DNA of 64,000 nt from Chitinophaga sp. LS1. Lineage in GTDB: Bacteria > Bacteroidota > Bacteroidia > Chitinophagales > Chitinophagaceae. A program made the translations under genes and the position numbers. Under the pieces are notes generated by a model that made no database searches, was not told where the DNA came from, and saw only the letters and a list, made by a program, of their open reading frames with translations. The stretch is from the NCBI RefSeq assembly GCF_034274695.1, contig NZ_CP128362.1:4838501-4902500 (forward strand). The letters run 5' to 3'. Below are positions 1 to 9,096 of the stretch, one piece after another. Position 1 is the first letter of the stretch, and each line of letters opens with the position of its first letter.

Positions 1-252
1 CTACTCGAAACAAAAGAGCTGGAACAACAGGTCAATGAAGCCCTGGACCGCATGCCAGACCGCCTTTGCCTGCCATATCGCCTGAGCCGCTACCAGCAAC
101 TTTCTACCAGGGAAATTGCCCTGCGCCTTTCCCTCTCTGAACAGACCGTGAAAAATAATATTTCCATCACATTACGTTACCTCCGCACTTACCTGAAAGA
201 GCAAAACGATATCGCCGGTATCGTCCTTATTATACTCTTCATAATTCCTTAA
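1..252 (+). CDS. ECF RNA polymerase sigma factor, C-terminal part (cut by window start)
   Basis: The open frame runs in from the window edge and stops at TAA 250-252, so the N-terminus and region 2 are missing. What remains is sigma region 4: a helix ending in the RMPDR-type motif, then a helix-turn-helix with STREIALRLSLSEQTVKNN, the promoter -35 recognition element of ECF sigma factors. Bacteroidota use these factors with FecR anti-sigma proteins to switch on TonB-dependent transporter genes. A FecR gene follows after 48 bp and a SusC/SusD pair after that, so this is very likely the dedicated sigma factor of the locus. The last residues are hydrophobic (IVLIILFII), a little unusual for a cytosolic sigma factor C-terminus. 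The methionine at 52 is internal and not a start. Confidence 0.9.
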   Translation, partial: LLETKELEQQVNEALDRMPDRLCLPYRLSRYQQLSTREIALRLSLSEQTVKNNISITLRYLRTYLKEQNDIAGIVLIILFIIP

Positions 253-300
253 CATACTTCACCGGTACTTCTTTTTTGCTGAAGAGATGTATAGTATGTT

Positions 301-1248
301 ATGAGCAATCAACAGCTAAAATTCCTTTTATCCAGGTACCTGCAGGGCAAAGCTACACCTGCGGAAGCCGCACAGGTCGAAGCATGGTACGACTCTTTTA
401 ATGAAACACCTTTATCTGCAAATGATAAAGCACGCCTGAAGGATGAAATAATTTCCAACGTATTACAGGAAATCAATCCACCTGCACGTGTGCGCAAACT
501 ATACTGGTACGCTGCTGCCGCAGTATTCATTCTGCTGGGTTCCACGCTTTCTTTTTTTATCACTAAAAAGAAACCGCTCCTTCTTCATGCAGATCAATTG
601 GTAAGCACACCTGCTGGCAGCAGAAAAACTATCCGCCTGCCCGATGGTACTGTCGTACAGTTGAATGCCGGTACCTCATTAGTGATTCCCGGTGATTTTG
701 GTAGGAAAGACCGTACCATTACCCTCACCGGTGAAGCGTTTTTTACCGTTGCTACCGATGCCACACATCCATTTATTATCCATGCCGGACATATCCGGAC
801 CACTGTATTGGGTACTTCCTTTAATATCCGCTCCTGGCCGGGAGAAGATACCTGGGCTATTGGTGTAAGTACTGGTAAGGTGAGGATCTCCAATGACGTG
901 AACAACCAGGTCATGGCCGAATGTCTCACGGCGAATAAAGCCCTCATCCATCACATTGAAACCGGTACCTCCGACATTGCCGACACCGATGCCGGTATGC
1001 CGGGTGCATGGCGCAATAACATTTTTCATTTCAATAACAGCAGCATGGCAGAAATAGGGCAGGAGCTGCAACGACAATATAATATACCTGTCATCGTGAA
1101 TGGAGAAGGTAAGAACGGCGGGCATTACAAAATCAGTTTCTCGCGGGAACCGCTTACTAAAGTACTGAAAGTACTCGCCGGCCTGACCGGTATTACATAC
1201 ACAATTAAATCAGATCAGGTGATCATTCAAGTGCCAAAAACAAATTAA
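301..1248 (+). CDS. FecR family anti-sigma factor
   Basis: This 315-aa protein has the usual Bacteroidota FecR layout. A cytoplasmic N-terminal helical segment (about 1-65) should bind the sigma factor. One transmembrane helix lies at about 67-88, then a periplasmic FecR beta domain (about 100-200, with RLPDGTVVQLNAGTSL and the GEAFFTV and VLGTSFNI motifs). The C-terminal DUF4974-like domain (about 243-312) contacts the STN domain of the partner transporter. In this family, ligand-loaded SusC signals through FecR to release the ECF sigma factor. Position between the sigma gene and an STN-bearing SusC supports that pairing. ATG 301 is the only start that keeps the whole N-terminal domain. Confidence 0.93.
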   Translation: MSNQQLKFLLSRYLQGKATPAEAAQVEAWYDSFNETPLSANDKARLKDEIISNVLQEINPPARVRKLYWYAAAAVFILLGSTLSFFITKKKPLLLHADQLVSTPAGSRKTIRLPDGTVVQLNAGTSLVIPGDFGRKDRTITLTGEAFFTVATDATHPFIIHAGHIRTTVLGTSFNIRSWPGEDTWAIGVSTGKVRISNDVNNQVMAECLTANKALIHHIETGTSDIADTDAGMPGAWRNNIFHFNNSSMAEIGQELQRQYNIPVIVNGEGKNGGHYKISFSREPLTKVLKVLAGLTGITYTIKSDQVIIQVPKTN

Positions 1249-1272
1249 AAAGGCGTATGCAGTACGAAAAAA

Positions 1273-1299
1273 GCCGGAAGTGGTTGCAACACTCCCGGC
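1273..1299. other. imperfect hairpin in the FecR-SusC gap
   Basis: Arms 1273-1282 and 1290-1299 pair over 10 positions with one A/C mismatch around a 7-nt loop. No T-run follows, so it does not look like an intrinsic terminator. It could reduce read-through from FecR into SusC or mark the SusC leader. The rest of the 120-bp gap shows no clear TAnnTTTG promoter. Confidence 0.35.
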
Positions 1300-1368
1300 G
1301 GATAACGCACTGCTAACAGTACGTCACATTTTTAACGGATTCAACTCACATTAAAAACTACATCAAAG

Positions 1369-4300
1369 ATGCGAAAAATTTTCTCAGGTTATTACAACCT
1401 GTTTAAAAAGCTATTTACCCTGAAAATGAGACTAACGAGCTTTCTGATACTCTTTTCTTCGGTCATTTCCTTTGCAGCCACCGGCTCCGGCCAGTCTATG
1501 CACGAAGTGAAAGTCAGCCTCCAGGTCGATAACAGACCTATTAAGGAAGTGCTGGCCCTTATCGAAAAGCAATCTGCTTTTGTGATCGGGTACAACCAGG
1601 ACAATATTCCCGATAGTAGCAGGATCAGCTACCACGCGAATAATAAGTCAGTGAGCGATGTGCTCAAAGACATCCTCAATATTTACCCGGTGGTAGCCCG
1701 TCAGGTAAATGAGAAATATATCGTGCTGAACAAGGTATCCTACCATGAGAAATACCTGCTCATGCAACAGATCACTATCTCTGGTAAAGTAAGTGATAAA
1801 ACCACCGGCGAAATGCTGCCAGGCGTGAGCATTGCCATAAAAGGTACTTCTTCAGGAACCGCTACCGGTGTGGATGGTCAATTCTCCCTGCGTTTTCCGC
1901 AGGATCAGGAGCAGATCACTCTGGTGATCTATTCCCTGGGCTACAGGAAAATTGAAATCAACCTGACCCGCGACAAAGCCGGTGCCCCGCTTAACTTCCA
2001 GCTGGAAGCCGACCGTATGGGGCTGGACGAAGTCGTGGTGACCGGTCAGGGACAGGATATCTCCAAGAGAAGACTCTCCTCAAACATCGTGTCTATTGGT
2101 ACTAAGGAGCTGGATCAGGCACCTTCCGGTAGAATCGATCAGATCCTTCAGTCACGTCTTCCAAATGCCCAGATCCGCCTTACTGGTGGTCAGGCAGGTG
2201 CTACCTCCATCATCCGTGCAAGAGGTGTAAATTCCGCCTTTGTAAACTCTACACCCATTATTTATGTGGATGGTGTGAGAATGGATAACCTGAATACTGC
2301 TTCCAAACTCGGTGGTGGGTCTGCTACCGGTGCTGCTGTGAGCTCTATCGCAGATATTCCCATGGACAATATTGAAAAGATCGAGTACATCAACGGTGGT
2401 GCTGCTACAACAATGTATGGTTCTGATGCGGCAAACGGGGTGATCCAGATCTTTACCAAAAAAGGTGGTTCTGACAGAACTGACGTGACTGCCGAAACAC
2501 AGATGGGGGTTGAAACACCTACCGCCGATTTCCTGCACTTCAAACGTACCAAAGATCTGCTGTTCCAGAATGGTTTTTATCAGAAACAACACCTCGCGAT
2601 CAATGGCGGTAAGGACAACTTTGGGTACAGTTTTTCCGGCAACTATATGAATAGCCAGGGTGTACAGATCTATGACCAGAACAGGAACAAACGTGTAGAC
2701 TTTTCCAGCGGTTTCCGTGCCGCACTGGGTAAGAAAGTCACTTACGAAAGCAGCTTTACCTATATCAATAATAACTACAAACGTAACAGGAATGGTAACC
2801 AGGGTGGCTATACAGGATTATGGTTTGCAGAGAGTGGTGCAAGCGCCATCACAGGTCCTAAGTTCAGTCCTGTGATCGATACATTGTCTGCCGCTTCCTA
2901 TGCGAAGATGAAAGCATATGTAGACGAAGCAGAACAATTGCAGAACAACAGTATTAAGGTAAACCGTTTCCAGACTTCACAGGTATTTAAATATTCTCCC
3001 CTTAAGAACCTCGTGTTCAAAGCAACGGGTGGTATTGATTATCGTGTGATGCGCAATCAGGTGATCACTACGAACCAATACCTGTCTGTTACCACGAATG
3101 CAAATGTGGTAGATCAGGGTAGCGTGAGCAATACGGACAGAAAGTACATGGGTATCACCCTGGAACTGAATGGCCAGTACCAGGCTAAGTGGAGAGACTT
3201 CTCCTTTGTAACCACTGCCGGTGGCCAGTACTTCCGCAACGAAGATCAGCAGATCCAATATATAGGTAGTAATATCCGTGATGGTGCACAGATCATAACC
3301 GGTGCCGCTACCAAAACCAGCGATGAATATTATTTAGAGGTGGTGAACTACGGTATGTACCTGCAGGAGAATGTGGGCTTTAAAAATAAACTCTTTCTCG
3401 ATATGGGTGTAAGAGGTGATGGAAATCCTGCATTTGGTAAAAACATTGGTGTGCAATATTATCCTAAAGTAGGATTGTCCTATATACCTGGTGCAGAACC
3501 CTGGTTCGACGCCGTCTCCAAAGTGATCTCTTCTGCGAAACTGAGAGGAAGCTTTGGGGTAGCCGGGAATCTGCCGACTGCTTTTGCCAATCAGCGTACC
3601 ATTGCTTTCAGTGGTTATCAGAATGAGCAGGCAGCGTATTTTGGTCAGCCGGGTAATGATAACCTGAAGCCTGAAAAGACGCAGACCACAGAAGGTGCTT
3701 TGGACCTGGGTTTTGTGCATGACCGGATCTTATTGTCCGCAGGTTATTATCATTCATTGACGAACAATGCCCTGTTTTATGTACCTGCTACGCCTTCGAG
3801 CGGACAGACACAATCTCAGCTCTACAACGTAGGTAAGATCCTGAACCGTGGTTTTGAATTCAACTTTGTGGTAGTACCTATTGAGACAAAGAATACTTCC
3901 CTTCGCCTGAATGCATCTGTGAATACCCTGTATAATAAGGTGCAAAGCAGCGGTGGTGTGGCTGCATTTAACATCAACGGTTTTAGTGCCAGAACGATTC
4001 AGACAGTGGTACAGGAAGGATATGCTATTGGTTACCTGAGAGGGAACAAAGGTGTATTTGCAGCCGATGGTACACTCGCTTCTACAACCGCACAGCAGTA
4101 CCTGGGCACGACTATTCCTAACCTGTTTGGTAGCATGGGTCTGAACTTCCGCTTTAAAGACCTGGAAGTATTTGCGAATGCTGACTATCAGAAAGGGGCT
4201 TATGCCAACTCTTTCGACCGTCAGTTCCGCTTTTATTACAGCGCTTCCAATGAAGGTATTCCACAGGCGGAGATTACAAAGAACGGTCGTACTAACTGGC

Positions 4301-4584
4301 TGAACTTTACAAACCGCTTTGTAGAAAAGACGGACTTTATCAAAGTAAGGACGATCGGTATGAGCTATACGCTGAAGGGTAGTAAGCTGAACAACAGGGT
4401 ACGTTCTGTAGTGATTGGCTTTATGGCTGTGAATCCGCTGAACTTCAGTGCATCCAGTTTTGATCCTGAAGCCACCATCAGTGGTGCTGCACAGGGACAG
4501 GGTGGTGCCACTACCGGCGGTATCTCTTATGCCACTTACTCTTCACCACGTCAGTGGCTGGGTTCTTTAAAGTTAAACTTCTAA
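1369..4584 (+). CDS. SusC/RagA-type TonB-dependent transporter with STN signalling domain
   Basis: Outer-membrane beta-barrel importer of 1071 aa that, with its SusD lid, takes up a ligand using TonB energy. Domains in order: signal peptide preceded by a long charged stretch (hydrophobic core about 21-38), STN domain (about 47-118, VDNRPIKEVLALIEKQS), carboxypeptidase-regulatory-like domain (about 133-215, ISGKVSDKTTGEMLPGVSI), TonB-box-like segment (GLDEVVVTGQG), plug domain with the RGVNSAFVNSTPIIYVDGVR region, then the barrel ending in aromatic F. The STN domain marks it as a signalling transporter acting on the upstream FecR. ATG 1369 is used; ATG 1426 would give a more ordinary signal peptide and is a real alternative. 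The substrate cannot be read from sequence, but the downstream phosphodiesterase suggests a phosphate-containing molecule. Confidence 0.95.
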   Translation: MRKIFSGYYNLFKKLFTLKMRLTSFLILFSSVISFAATGSGQSMHEVKVSLQVDNRPIKEVLALIEKQSAFVIGYNQDNIPDSSRISYHANNKSVSDVLKDILNIYPVVARQVNEKYIVLNKVSYHEKYLLMQQITISGKVSDKTTGEMLPGVSIAIKGTSSGTATGVDGQFSLRFPQDQEQITLVIYSLGYRKIEINLTRDKAGAPLNFQLEADRMGLDEVVVTGQGQDISKRRLSSNIVSIGTKELDQAPSGRIDQILQSRLPNAQIRLTGGQAGATSIIRARGVNSAFVNSTPIIYVDGVRMDNLNTASKLGGGSATGAAVSSIADIPMDNIEKIEYINGGAATTMYGSDAANGVIQIFTKKGGSDRTDVTAETQMGVETPTADFLHFKRTKDLLFQNGFYQKQHLAINGGKDNFGYSFSGNYMNSQGVQIYDQNRNKRVDFSSGFRAALGKKVTYESSFTYINNNYKRNRNGNQGGYTGLWFAESGASAITGPKFSPVIDTLSAASYAKMKAYVDEAEQLQNNSIKVNRFQTSQVFKYSPLKNLVFKATGGIDYRVMRNQVITTNQYLSVTTNANVVDQGSVSNTDRKYMGITLELNGQYQAKWRDFSFVTTAGGQYFRNEDQQIQYIGSNIRDGAQIITGAATKTSDEYYLEVVNYGMYLQENVGFKNKLFLDMGVRGDGNPAFGKNIGVQYYPKVGLSYIPGAEPWFDAVSKVISSAKLRGSFGVAGNLPTAFANQRTIAFSGYQNEQAAYFGQPGNDNLKPEKTQTTEGALDLGFVHDRILLSAGYYHSLTNNALFYVPATPSSGQTQSQLYNVGKILNRGFEFNFVVVPIETKNTSLRLNASVNTLYNKVQSSGGVAAFNINGFSARTIQTVVQEGYAIGYLRGNKGVFAADGTLASTTAQQYLGTTIPNLFGSMGLNFRFKDLEVFANADYQKGAYANSFDRQFRFYYSASNEGIPQAEITKNGRTNWLNFTNRFVEKTDFIKVRTIGMSYTLKGSKLNNRVRSVVIGFMAVNPLNFSASSFDPEATISGAAQGQGGATTGGISYATYSSPRQWLGSLKLNF

Positions 4585-4595
4585 TTCCGGAAACG

Positions 4596-6005
4596 ATGAA
4601 AAAACTCTTTATATTCCTTTTACTCGGAGCCAGTGCCTGTAATGTACTGAACCCGAATATTACAGATGATGTATATGTAGACAATGCCGGTGCTGCCAGC
4701 AGCTGGGTAAATGGTGTGAGCAGACAGCTGGCACTCACGATGAATCAGGTAGTGGTAAGCTCAGAACTGGTATCGGACAATTACTATAACAACCGCACAC
4801 AGAGTAGTAAAGTGTTCGATATTCCGCAGATCGACTATTATGATACGGATGTCAATAATATGCAGACACAGATCGCCATATTGCGTACCATGGCAGAGTA
4901 TGGACTGAGCAAGGTATTGCCGGGCGACGTTACTTCTACTGCTTCGGATAGTGCGGAGATGTATTATAGCTCAGGGTATGCGCATATCCTGAGCGGGGAA
5001 CTGTTTGTAGGCTTGCCGGGTAGTGAGAAAGGTCGTGTGCTGACGCCTACTGAACACCTGAACCTGGCCATTGCGAGTCTGAATAGTGCGATTACACTGG
5101 CAGATGCTGGTAGTACCGCACAAATGGCATATACACTGCTGAAAGCACGTGCATTCTATTCACTGGGCAATGCGGACAGTGCGGTGGCGATTGCTAAGAC
5201 AGCCATGAGTATCCCTACTTTATTGCAACAGGTGAAATATGATGGTACTAACAGTGTGACGAATGATATGCAGACGTATGTATTCTCTTCTACTTACAAT
5301 GAGTTTGCACCATCACCAAGACTGGATTTCCTGGATCCTAAATATTACCACACGGGCTTAGCATCAGCTGATCAGAAACCTGTAACTATCGTGAAAGCAG
5401 AAGAAGCGTGGCTGATTGTAGCTGAAGCTGCGATTGCCGGCAATGACCTGAGCACTGCCCGGACTACGCTGAAAGACCTGCTCTCATCTGTTATCGCAAA
5501 CCGTCCTACCGTATCGCTGAACGATAGTAAGGAAACACGTAACGGTGGTAACAGGACCGACTATCCACTAACCGCTGAATTAGTGAAGTTTGATGCTGCT
5601 GATAATACCCGCAGTGGATATATCCTGAATCGTCAGGCAGGGAATATCACAGCTTATACCGTATCGGGTACAAAGGTGACTGCTACTGACCTGGATGCTG
5701 CCACTACACAGGATGAGCTATTGTACCTGTTGTACCGCATGCGTCAGGAAATATTTATGGCAGAAGGTCGCCGTATGACAGACCTTGGTATTAAATTCCC
5801 GGTATCACAAACAGAGCAGCTGAACAATACGAATGTGAGTGATGCCGATATCGTGGCGCAGATCCCTTCTTTCATTCCACGGGCAAGAGGAATGGATGAT
5901 TTTACAAATGATACTGCATCCGGCATTGTGACCATGAAGTATGATATGAACAAGGTACTGGTTGAGAACAAGACATCTCCTTATATTTTCCCATTTATTA
6001 ATTAA
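4596..6005 (+). CDS. SusD/RagB family substrate-binding lipoprotein
   Basis: Cell-surface binding partner of the preceding SusC (469 aa). It starts MKKLFIFLLLGASAC, a lipoprotein signal with Cys near residue 15. An upstream in-frame start at 4554 overlaps SusC and lacks a signal peptide, so ATG 4596 (11 bp after the SusC stop) is preferred. SusD hallmarks are TPR-like helices such as EEAWLIVAEAAIAGNDLSTAR and the C-terminal RQEIFMAEGRRMTDLG. It is shorter and more divergent at the N-terminus than typical starch-type SusD. Only one base separates its stop from the next start at 6007, indicating one operon. Confidence 0.9.
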   Translation: MKKLFIFLLLGASACNVLNPNITDDVYVDNAGAASSWVNGVSRQLALTMNQVVVSSELVSDNYYNNRTQSSKVFDIPQIDYYDTDVNNMQTQIAILRTMAEYGLSKVLPGDVTSTASDSAEMYYSSGYAHILSGELFVGLPGSEKGRVLTPTEHLNLAIASLNSAITLADAGSTAQMAYTLLKARAFYSLGNADSAVAIAKTAMSIPTLLQQVKYDGTNSVTNDMQTYVFSSTYNEFAPSPRLDFLDPKYYHTGLASADQKPVTIVKAEEAWLIVAEAAIAGNDLSTARTTLKDLLSSVIANRPTVSLNDSKETRNGGNRTDYPLTAELVKFDAADNTRSGYILNRQAGNITAYTVSGTKVTATDLDAATTQDELLYLLYRMRQEIFMAEGRRMTDLGIKFPVSQTEQLNNTNVSDADIVAQIPSFIPRARGMDDFTNDTASGIVTMKYDMNKVLVENKTSPYIFPFIN

Positions 6006-6006
6006 T

Positions 6007-7344
6007 ATGAAGAAGTTTATATTATCCATTGCAATATTTCTATGCGGCCATCAGCTGATGGCGCAGCAGGTAAAGTACGTGGTACTGGTGAGTGTGGATG
6101 GCTTTCGCCCTGATTTTTATATGGATGCTTCATGGCCGGCACCTAATATGCAGCAGATGATGCACAACGGTGTGTATGCAGAAGGAGTGAGAGGTATTTT
6201 TCCTACCGTCACGTATCCTTCGCATACCACATTGATCACAGGTGTGATGCCTGCTAAACATGGTATTGTATACAATACGCCTTTTGATCCGAAAGGACTG
6301 AATGGTACCTGGTTTAAGTATGCGAACCAGATCAAGGCACAGACCCTCTGGCAGGCGGCGCACAAGGCAGGGTTAAAGACGGCAGCCGTGTCATGGCCGG
6401 TAACTGTAGGTGCAGATATCGATTATAATATTCCTGAAACCTGGTTAGAAAAAACGCCGGGCGACAGAAGAATGGCGACGAGTCAGGATGCAACACCAAA
6501 AGGATTGTTCGAAGAGATCCAGGCAAATGCAACCGGGCAGCTGGAAGCAAATGATATGGACCTGCACTACCTGAGTATGAATGAAAACCTGGGGAGAATG
6601 ACGGCTTACCTGATCCGTAGATATAAGCCGAACCTGATAGCCGTCCATTTGCCAAATACTGATGAATTTGAGCATATGGAAGGTCGTGAAGGCCCCGGTG
6701 TGCGCAAAGCGGTTGCGGCAGCAGACAGGGCTATTGGAGATATTATCGAGGCATTGCAAAAGGCAGGTATTAAGGATAGTGCGGCCCTGATCATTACAGG
6801 TGATCATGGTTTTGTAGATACCCATTCCAGTCTGGCGCCGAATGTATGGCTGGCACAGGCTGGTCTGCAGGGTACTACTGCTGATCGTGGCAACTGGAAG
6901 GCCACCTTCCATGCCAGTGGCGGATCGGCTTTTTTACACCTGAAAGATCCAAAGGATACAAAGACACTGGAACAGGTGAAAGCAATACTGGCAGGTTTAC
7001 CGCCTACACAGCAGAAACTGTTCAGGGTGATCGACAAAGCTACGATCGATAGAATGGAGGCAGATCCGGAAGCAGTACTGGCATTGACAGGGGAGCAGGG
7101 GATTAGTTTCAATAACAATGCAGACGGGCCTTTGCTGAAGCCGGCGAAAGGTGGTGCACATGGTTACTTCCCGGATTTTAAAGAGATCAGAACCGGTTTT
7201 GTGGCAGGTGGAGCTGGTTTGGGGAGTGGAGTGGTATTGCCGGAGATTGGGTTAGAGGATGTGGCGCCGCTGGTGGCAAAGTTGTTAGGGATTGATTTAA
7301 AGGAGGCAGAGGGATTGGTATATCCCGGCGCCCTGAAGAAATAA
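6007..7344 (+). CDS. secreted NPP-family phosphodiesterase (alkaline phosphatase superfamily)
   Basis: A 445-aa ectonucleotide pyrophosphatase/phosphodiesterase-like enzyme. Signal peptide MKKFILSIAIFLCGHQLMAQ. The two-metal site of the family is complete: Asp in VSVDGFRPD, the Thr nucleophile in FPTVTYPSHTT, Asp and His in NTDEFEH, Asp-His in TGDHGF and His in GGAHGYF. Such enzymes cleave phosphodiester or pyrophosphate bonds in nucleotides, nucleotide sugars, phospholipid head groups or teichoic-acid-like polymers. The exact substrate is not predictable. Start at ATG 6007 rather than the upstream in-frame codon at 5962, because it gives a clean signal peptide and directly follows the SusD stop. 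It is the only catalytic gene in this sigma/FecR/SusCD locus, so it probably processes what the transporter imports. Confidence 0.88.
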   Translation: MKKFILSIAIFLCGHQLMAQQVKYVVLVSVDGFRPDFYMDASWPAPNMQQMMHNGVYAEGVRGIFPTVTYPSHTTLITGVMPAKHGIVYNTPFDPKGLNGTWFKYANQIKAQTLWQAAHKAGLKTAAVSWPVTVGADIDYNIPETWLEKTPGDRRMATSQDATPKGLFEEIQANATGQLEANDMDLHYLSMNENLGRMTAYLIRRYKPNLIAVHLPNTDEFEHMEGREGPGVRKAVAAADRAIGDIIEALQKAGIKDSAALIITGDHGFVDTHSSLAPNVWLAQAGLQGTTADRGNWKATFHASGGSAFLHLKDPKDTKTLEQVKAILAGLPPTQQKLFRVIDKATIDRMEADPEAVLALTGEQGISFNNNADGPLLKPAKGGAHGYFPDFKEIRTGFVAGGAGLGSGVVLPEIGLEDVAPLVAKLLGIDLKEAEGLVYPGALKK

Positions 7345-7367
7345 GGAAATAGTTGACCCATTGCGCG

Positions 7368-7464
7368 GGGCTGACTAAAAAGTAACGTGAAGGTGCTGAG
7401 AATTGCGTAAAAGTAGTTTCATCTCCGCCACCTACCCGATAGGGGTATCCTTTTTAGTCAGCCC
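7368..7464 (+). ncRNA. structured intergenic element A (candidate 3'UTR RNA or small RNA)
   Basis: A perfect 15-bp inverted repeat (7368-7382 with 7450-7464) encloses a 67-nt region and is followed by CTCGTTTT. The enclosed region aligns without gaps to the element at 19981-20115: by my count 32 of 53 positions are identical from TGAA at 7388 onward, including a shared CTGAGAA. The closing stems of the two elements differ in sequence yet each is self-complementary, which favours a conserved RNA structure over simple repeat copying. It begins 24 nt after the phosphodiesterase stop. I do not recognise a named RNA family. It could act as a structured transcript end or a small RNA. Confidence 0.5.
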
Positions 7465-7515
7465 TCGTTTTACCGGCATGATTTTTACACCTTACATTAT
7501 AAAAATCACCCTTTT

Positions 7516-7911
7516 ATGGAAGAATCACTGACTGCACCAGTCATCATTCATAGCACTTTTGACCTGATTGCTACTTCAGAAAAGATCATTCACATCAGCA
7601 ATGACGTTCCTTATATTTCCTCGGAATTTATTGCTGACGCCGAAGGAAAGAAACTTCTCTCCGTAAAGGCCATTATCGGGCTGAATGCCGATAGTATGGA
7701 GTCTTTCCGGCTCATCGTCACGGAAGTAAGCGATACCCTCGGCGTGACCCTTCGTTACGACCAGGATGTGGACAGTGCGCTACGCCACCTGTGGTATGTG
7801 GATGTTGTATTTGGAAATATCGATCAGATAGAAAAGATCGAATTCATGATCGATTCCTCTGATGACTATCACGATCTCAAAATAGGCAGGATTGCCCTCC
7901 CTAAAAACTAA
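7516..7911 (+). CDS. hypothetical protein, 131 aa
   Basis: Not recognised. It has no signal peptide, transmembrane helix or cysteine. It is acidic, with alternating hydrophobic patterning that suggests a small alpha/beta cytosolic domain. The C-terminal part DQIEKIEFMIDSSDDYHDLKIGRIAL looks like a beta-strand-rich ending. It has its own leader (after element A) and its own terminator at 7947-7967, so it is probably monocistronic. Codon use resembles its neighbours, which supports a real gene. Confidence 0.7.
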   Translation: MEESLTAPVIIHSTFDLIATSEKIIHISNDVPYISSEFIADAEGKKLLSVKAIIGLNADSMESFRLIVTEVSDTLGVTLRYDQDVDSALRHLWYVDVVFGNIDQIEKIEFMIDSSDDYHDLKIGRIALPKN

Positions 7912-7946
7912 TAGTTATTTTATATTCCGCTTATATTTCGCCCCCC

Positions 7947-7967
7947 GCCCCCGGAGGGCTTTTTTTT
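7947..7967 (+). terminator. Rho-independent terminator after the 131-aa gene
   Basis: A short GC hairpin (GCCC ... GGGC, 7947-7959) is followed directly by eight T residues (7960-7967). It lies 36 bp after the stop at 7911. Confidence 0.7.
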
Positions 7968-7968
7968 A

Positions 7969-8000
7969 TTGCATCCTAACTGATTTTATGTTAATTTTTG
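7969..8000 (+). promoter_or_regulatory. possible Bacteroidota-type promoter for the hydroxyproline genes
   Basis: TTG at 7969-7971 and TAATTTTTG at 7992-8000 are separated by 20 bp. This is close to the TTTG / TAnnTTTG consensus, although the -7 box has one extra base. It would give a leader of about 85 nt before the GTG at 8092. Confidence 0.35.
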
Positions 8001-8091
8001 CACATCATTGATCAATACCTGAGAGTACACATTCCTATGCACCCGGTATTTTTACCAATGAGGAAAACAAATTAACCAGAATCAAGCACCC

Positions 8092-9093
8092 GTGAAGAAA
8101 ACATTTTTTTGTATCGATGCCCACACCTGTGGGAATCCTGTGCGACTGGTAGCCGGTGGAGGACCTGTACTCCATGGCGCCACTATGAGTGATAAGCGCA
8201 ACCATTTTTTACAGGAATACGACTGGATCCGCAAAGGACTGATGTTCGAACCGCGCGGACACGACATGATGAGCGGCAGTATCCTGTATCCACCACATGA
8301 CCCGTCGAACGACGTGGCGGTTTTATTTATCGAAACCAGTGGTTGTCTGCCTATGTGCGGGCATGGTACGATCGGGACCATCACCATTGCGATTGAAGAA
8401 GGACTCATTACTCCTAAGATTCCAGGCATTGTACGCATGGAAGCGCCCGCCGGCCTGGTCATCATCGAATACAAACAGGAAGGCAATAAAGTAAAGAGTG
8501 TCAAACTGACCAATGTTGCTTCTTATCTGGCGGCTACCGATCTGGTAGTGGAATGCCCTGATCTGGGCCCACTGAAAGTAGATGTTTCTTATGGAGGGAA
8601 TTACTATGCCATCGTAGATGTGCAGGAAAACTTCCCGGGGCTGGAACATTATACAGCTTCTCAGTTGATTAGCTGGGCGCGTGAATTGAGAACCCGAATC
8701 AATGAGAAATACACTTTCGTACATCCTGATAATCCTCACATCAACGGTTGCTCACATGTACTCTGGACGGGTCGTGTGCTGGATCCAACTTCTACTGCAC
8801 GGAATGCTGTTTTCTATGGTGATAAGGCGATTGACCGCTCCCCCTGTGGTACCGGTACCTCGGCACGCATGGCGCAGTGGTATGCAAAAGGGAAACTGAA
8901 GAAAGGAGATGCTTTTGTTCATGAGAGTATCATCGGTTCTAAGTTTATTGGTACTATAGAAGAGGAAACGACGGTAGGTGGTATGCCTGCGATCAGACCG
9001 GGTATTGAGGGATGGGCAAGGATTTATGGATATAATACGATCTCAATAGATCCGGAGGATGATCCGTATGCATATGGGTTTACTGTATTGTAA
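8092..9093 (+). CDS. 4-hydroxyproline 2-epimerase (proline racemase family)
   Basis: Cofactor-independent epimerase that converts trans-4-hydroxy-L-proline to cis-4-hydroxy-D-proline, the first step of bacterial hydroxyproline catabolism. The 333 aa match the family length. Both catalytic cysteines of the two-base mechanism are present: Cys89 in MCGHGTIG and Cys252 in DRSPCGTGTSA. The N-terminal FFCIDAHTCGNPVRLV motif is also typical. Epimerases keep Cys/Cys here, whereas trans-3-Hyp dehydratases have Thr at the second site. The start is GTG 8092; an ATG at 8059 runs into a stop after five codons. The next gene is a D-amino-acid dehydrogenase, the expected second step. Hydroxyproline rather than proline is inferred from the family and this neighbour. 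Confidence 0.87.
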   Translation: MKKTFFCIDAHTCGNPVRLVAGGGPVLHGATMSDKRNHFLQEYDWIRKGLMFEPRGHDMMSGSILYPPHDPSNDVAVLFIETSGCLPMCGHGTIGTITIAIEEGLITPKIPGIVRMEAPAGLVIIEYKQEGNKVKSVKLTNVASYLAATDLVVECPDLGPLKVDVSYGGNYYAIVDVQENFPGLEHYTASQLISWARELRTRINEKYTFVHPDNPHINGCSHVLWTGRVLDPTSTARNAVFYGDKAIDRSPCGTGTSARMAQWYAKGKLKKGDAFVHESIIGSKFIGTIEEETTVGGMPAIRPGIEGWARIYGYNTISIDPEDDPYAYGFTVL

Positions 9094-9096
9094 TTA

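Noticed and set aside
7388..7440. CTGAGA-containing core in elements A and B as a TPP riboswitch
   Set aside because: The GAACCTGA and GGATAATGCC-like parts of the TPP consensus are absent, and the flanking genes have no thiamine link.
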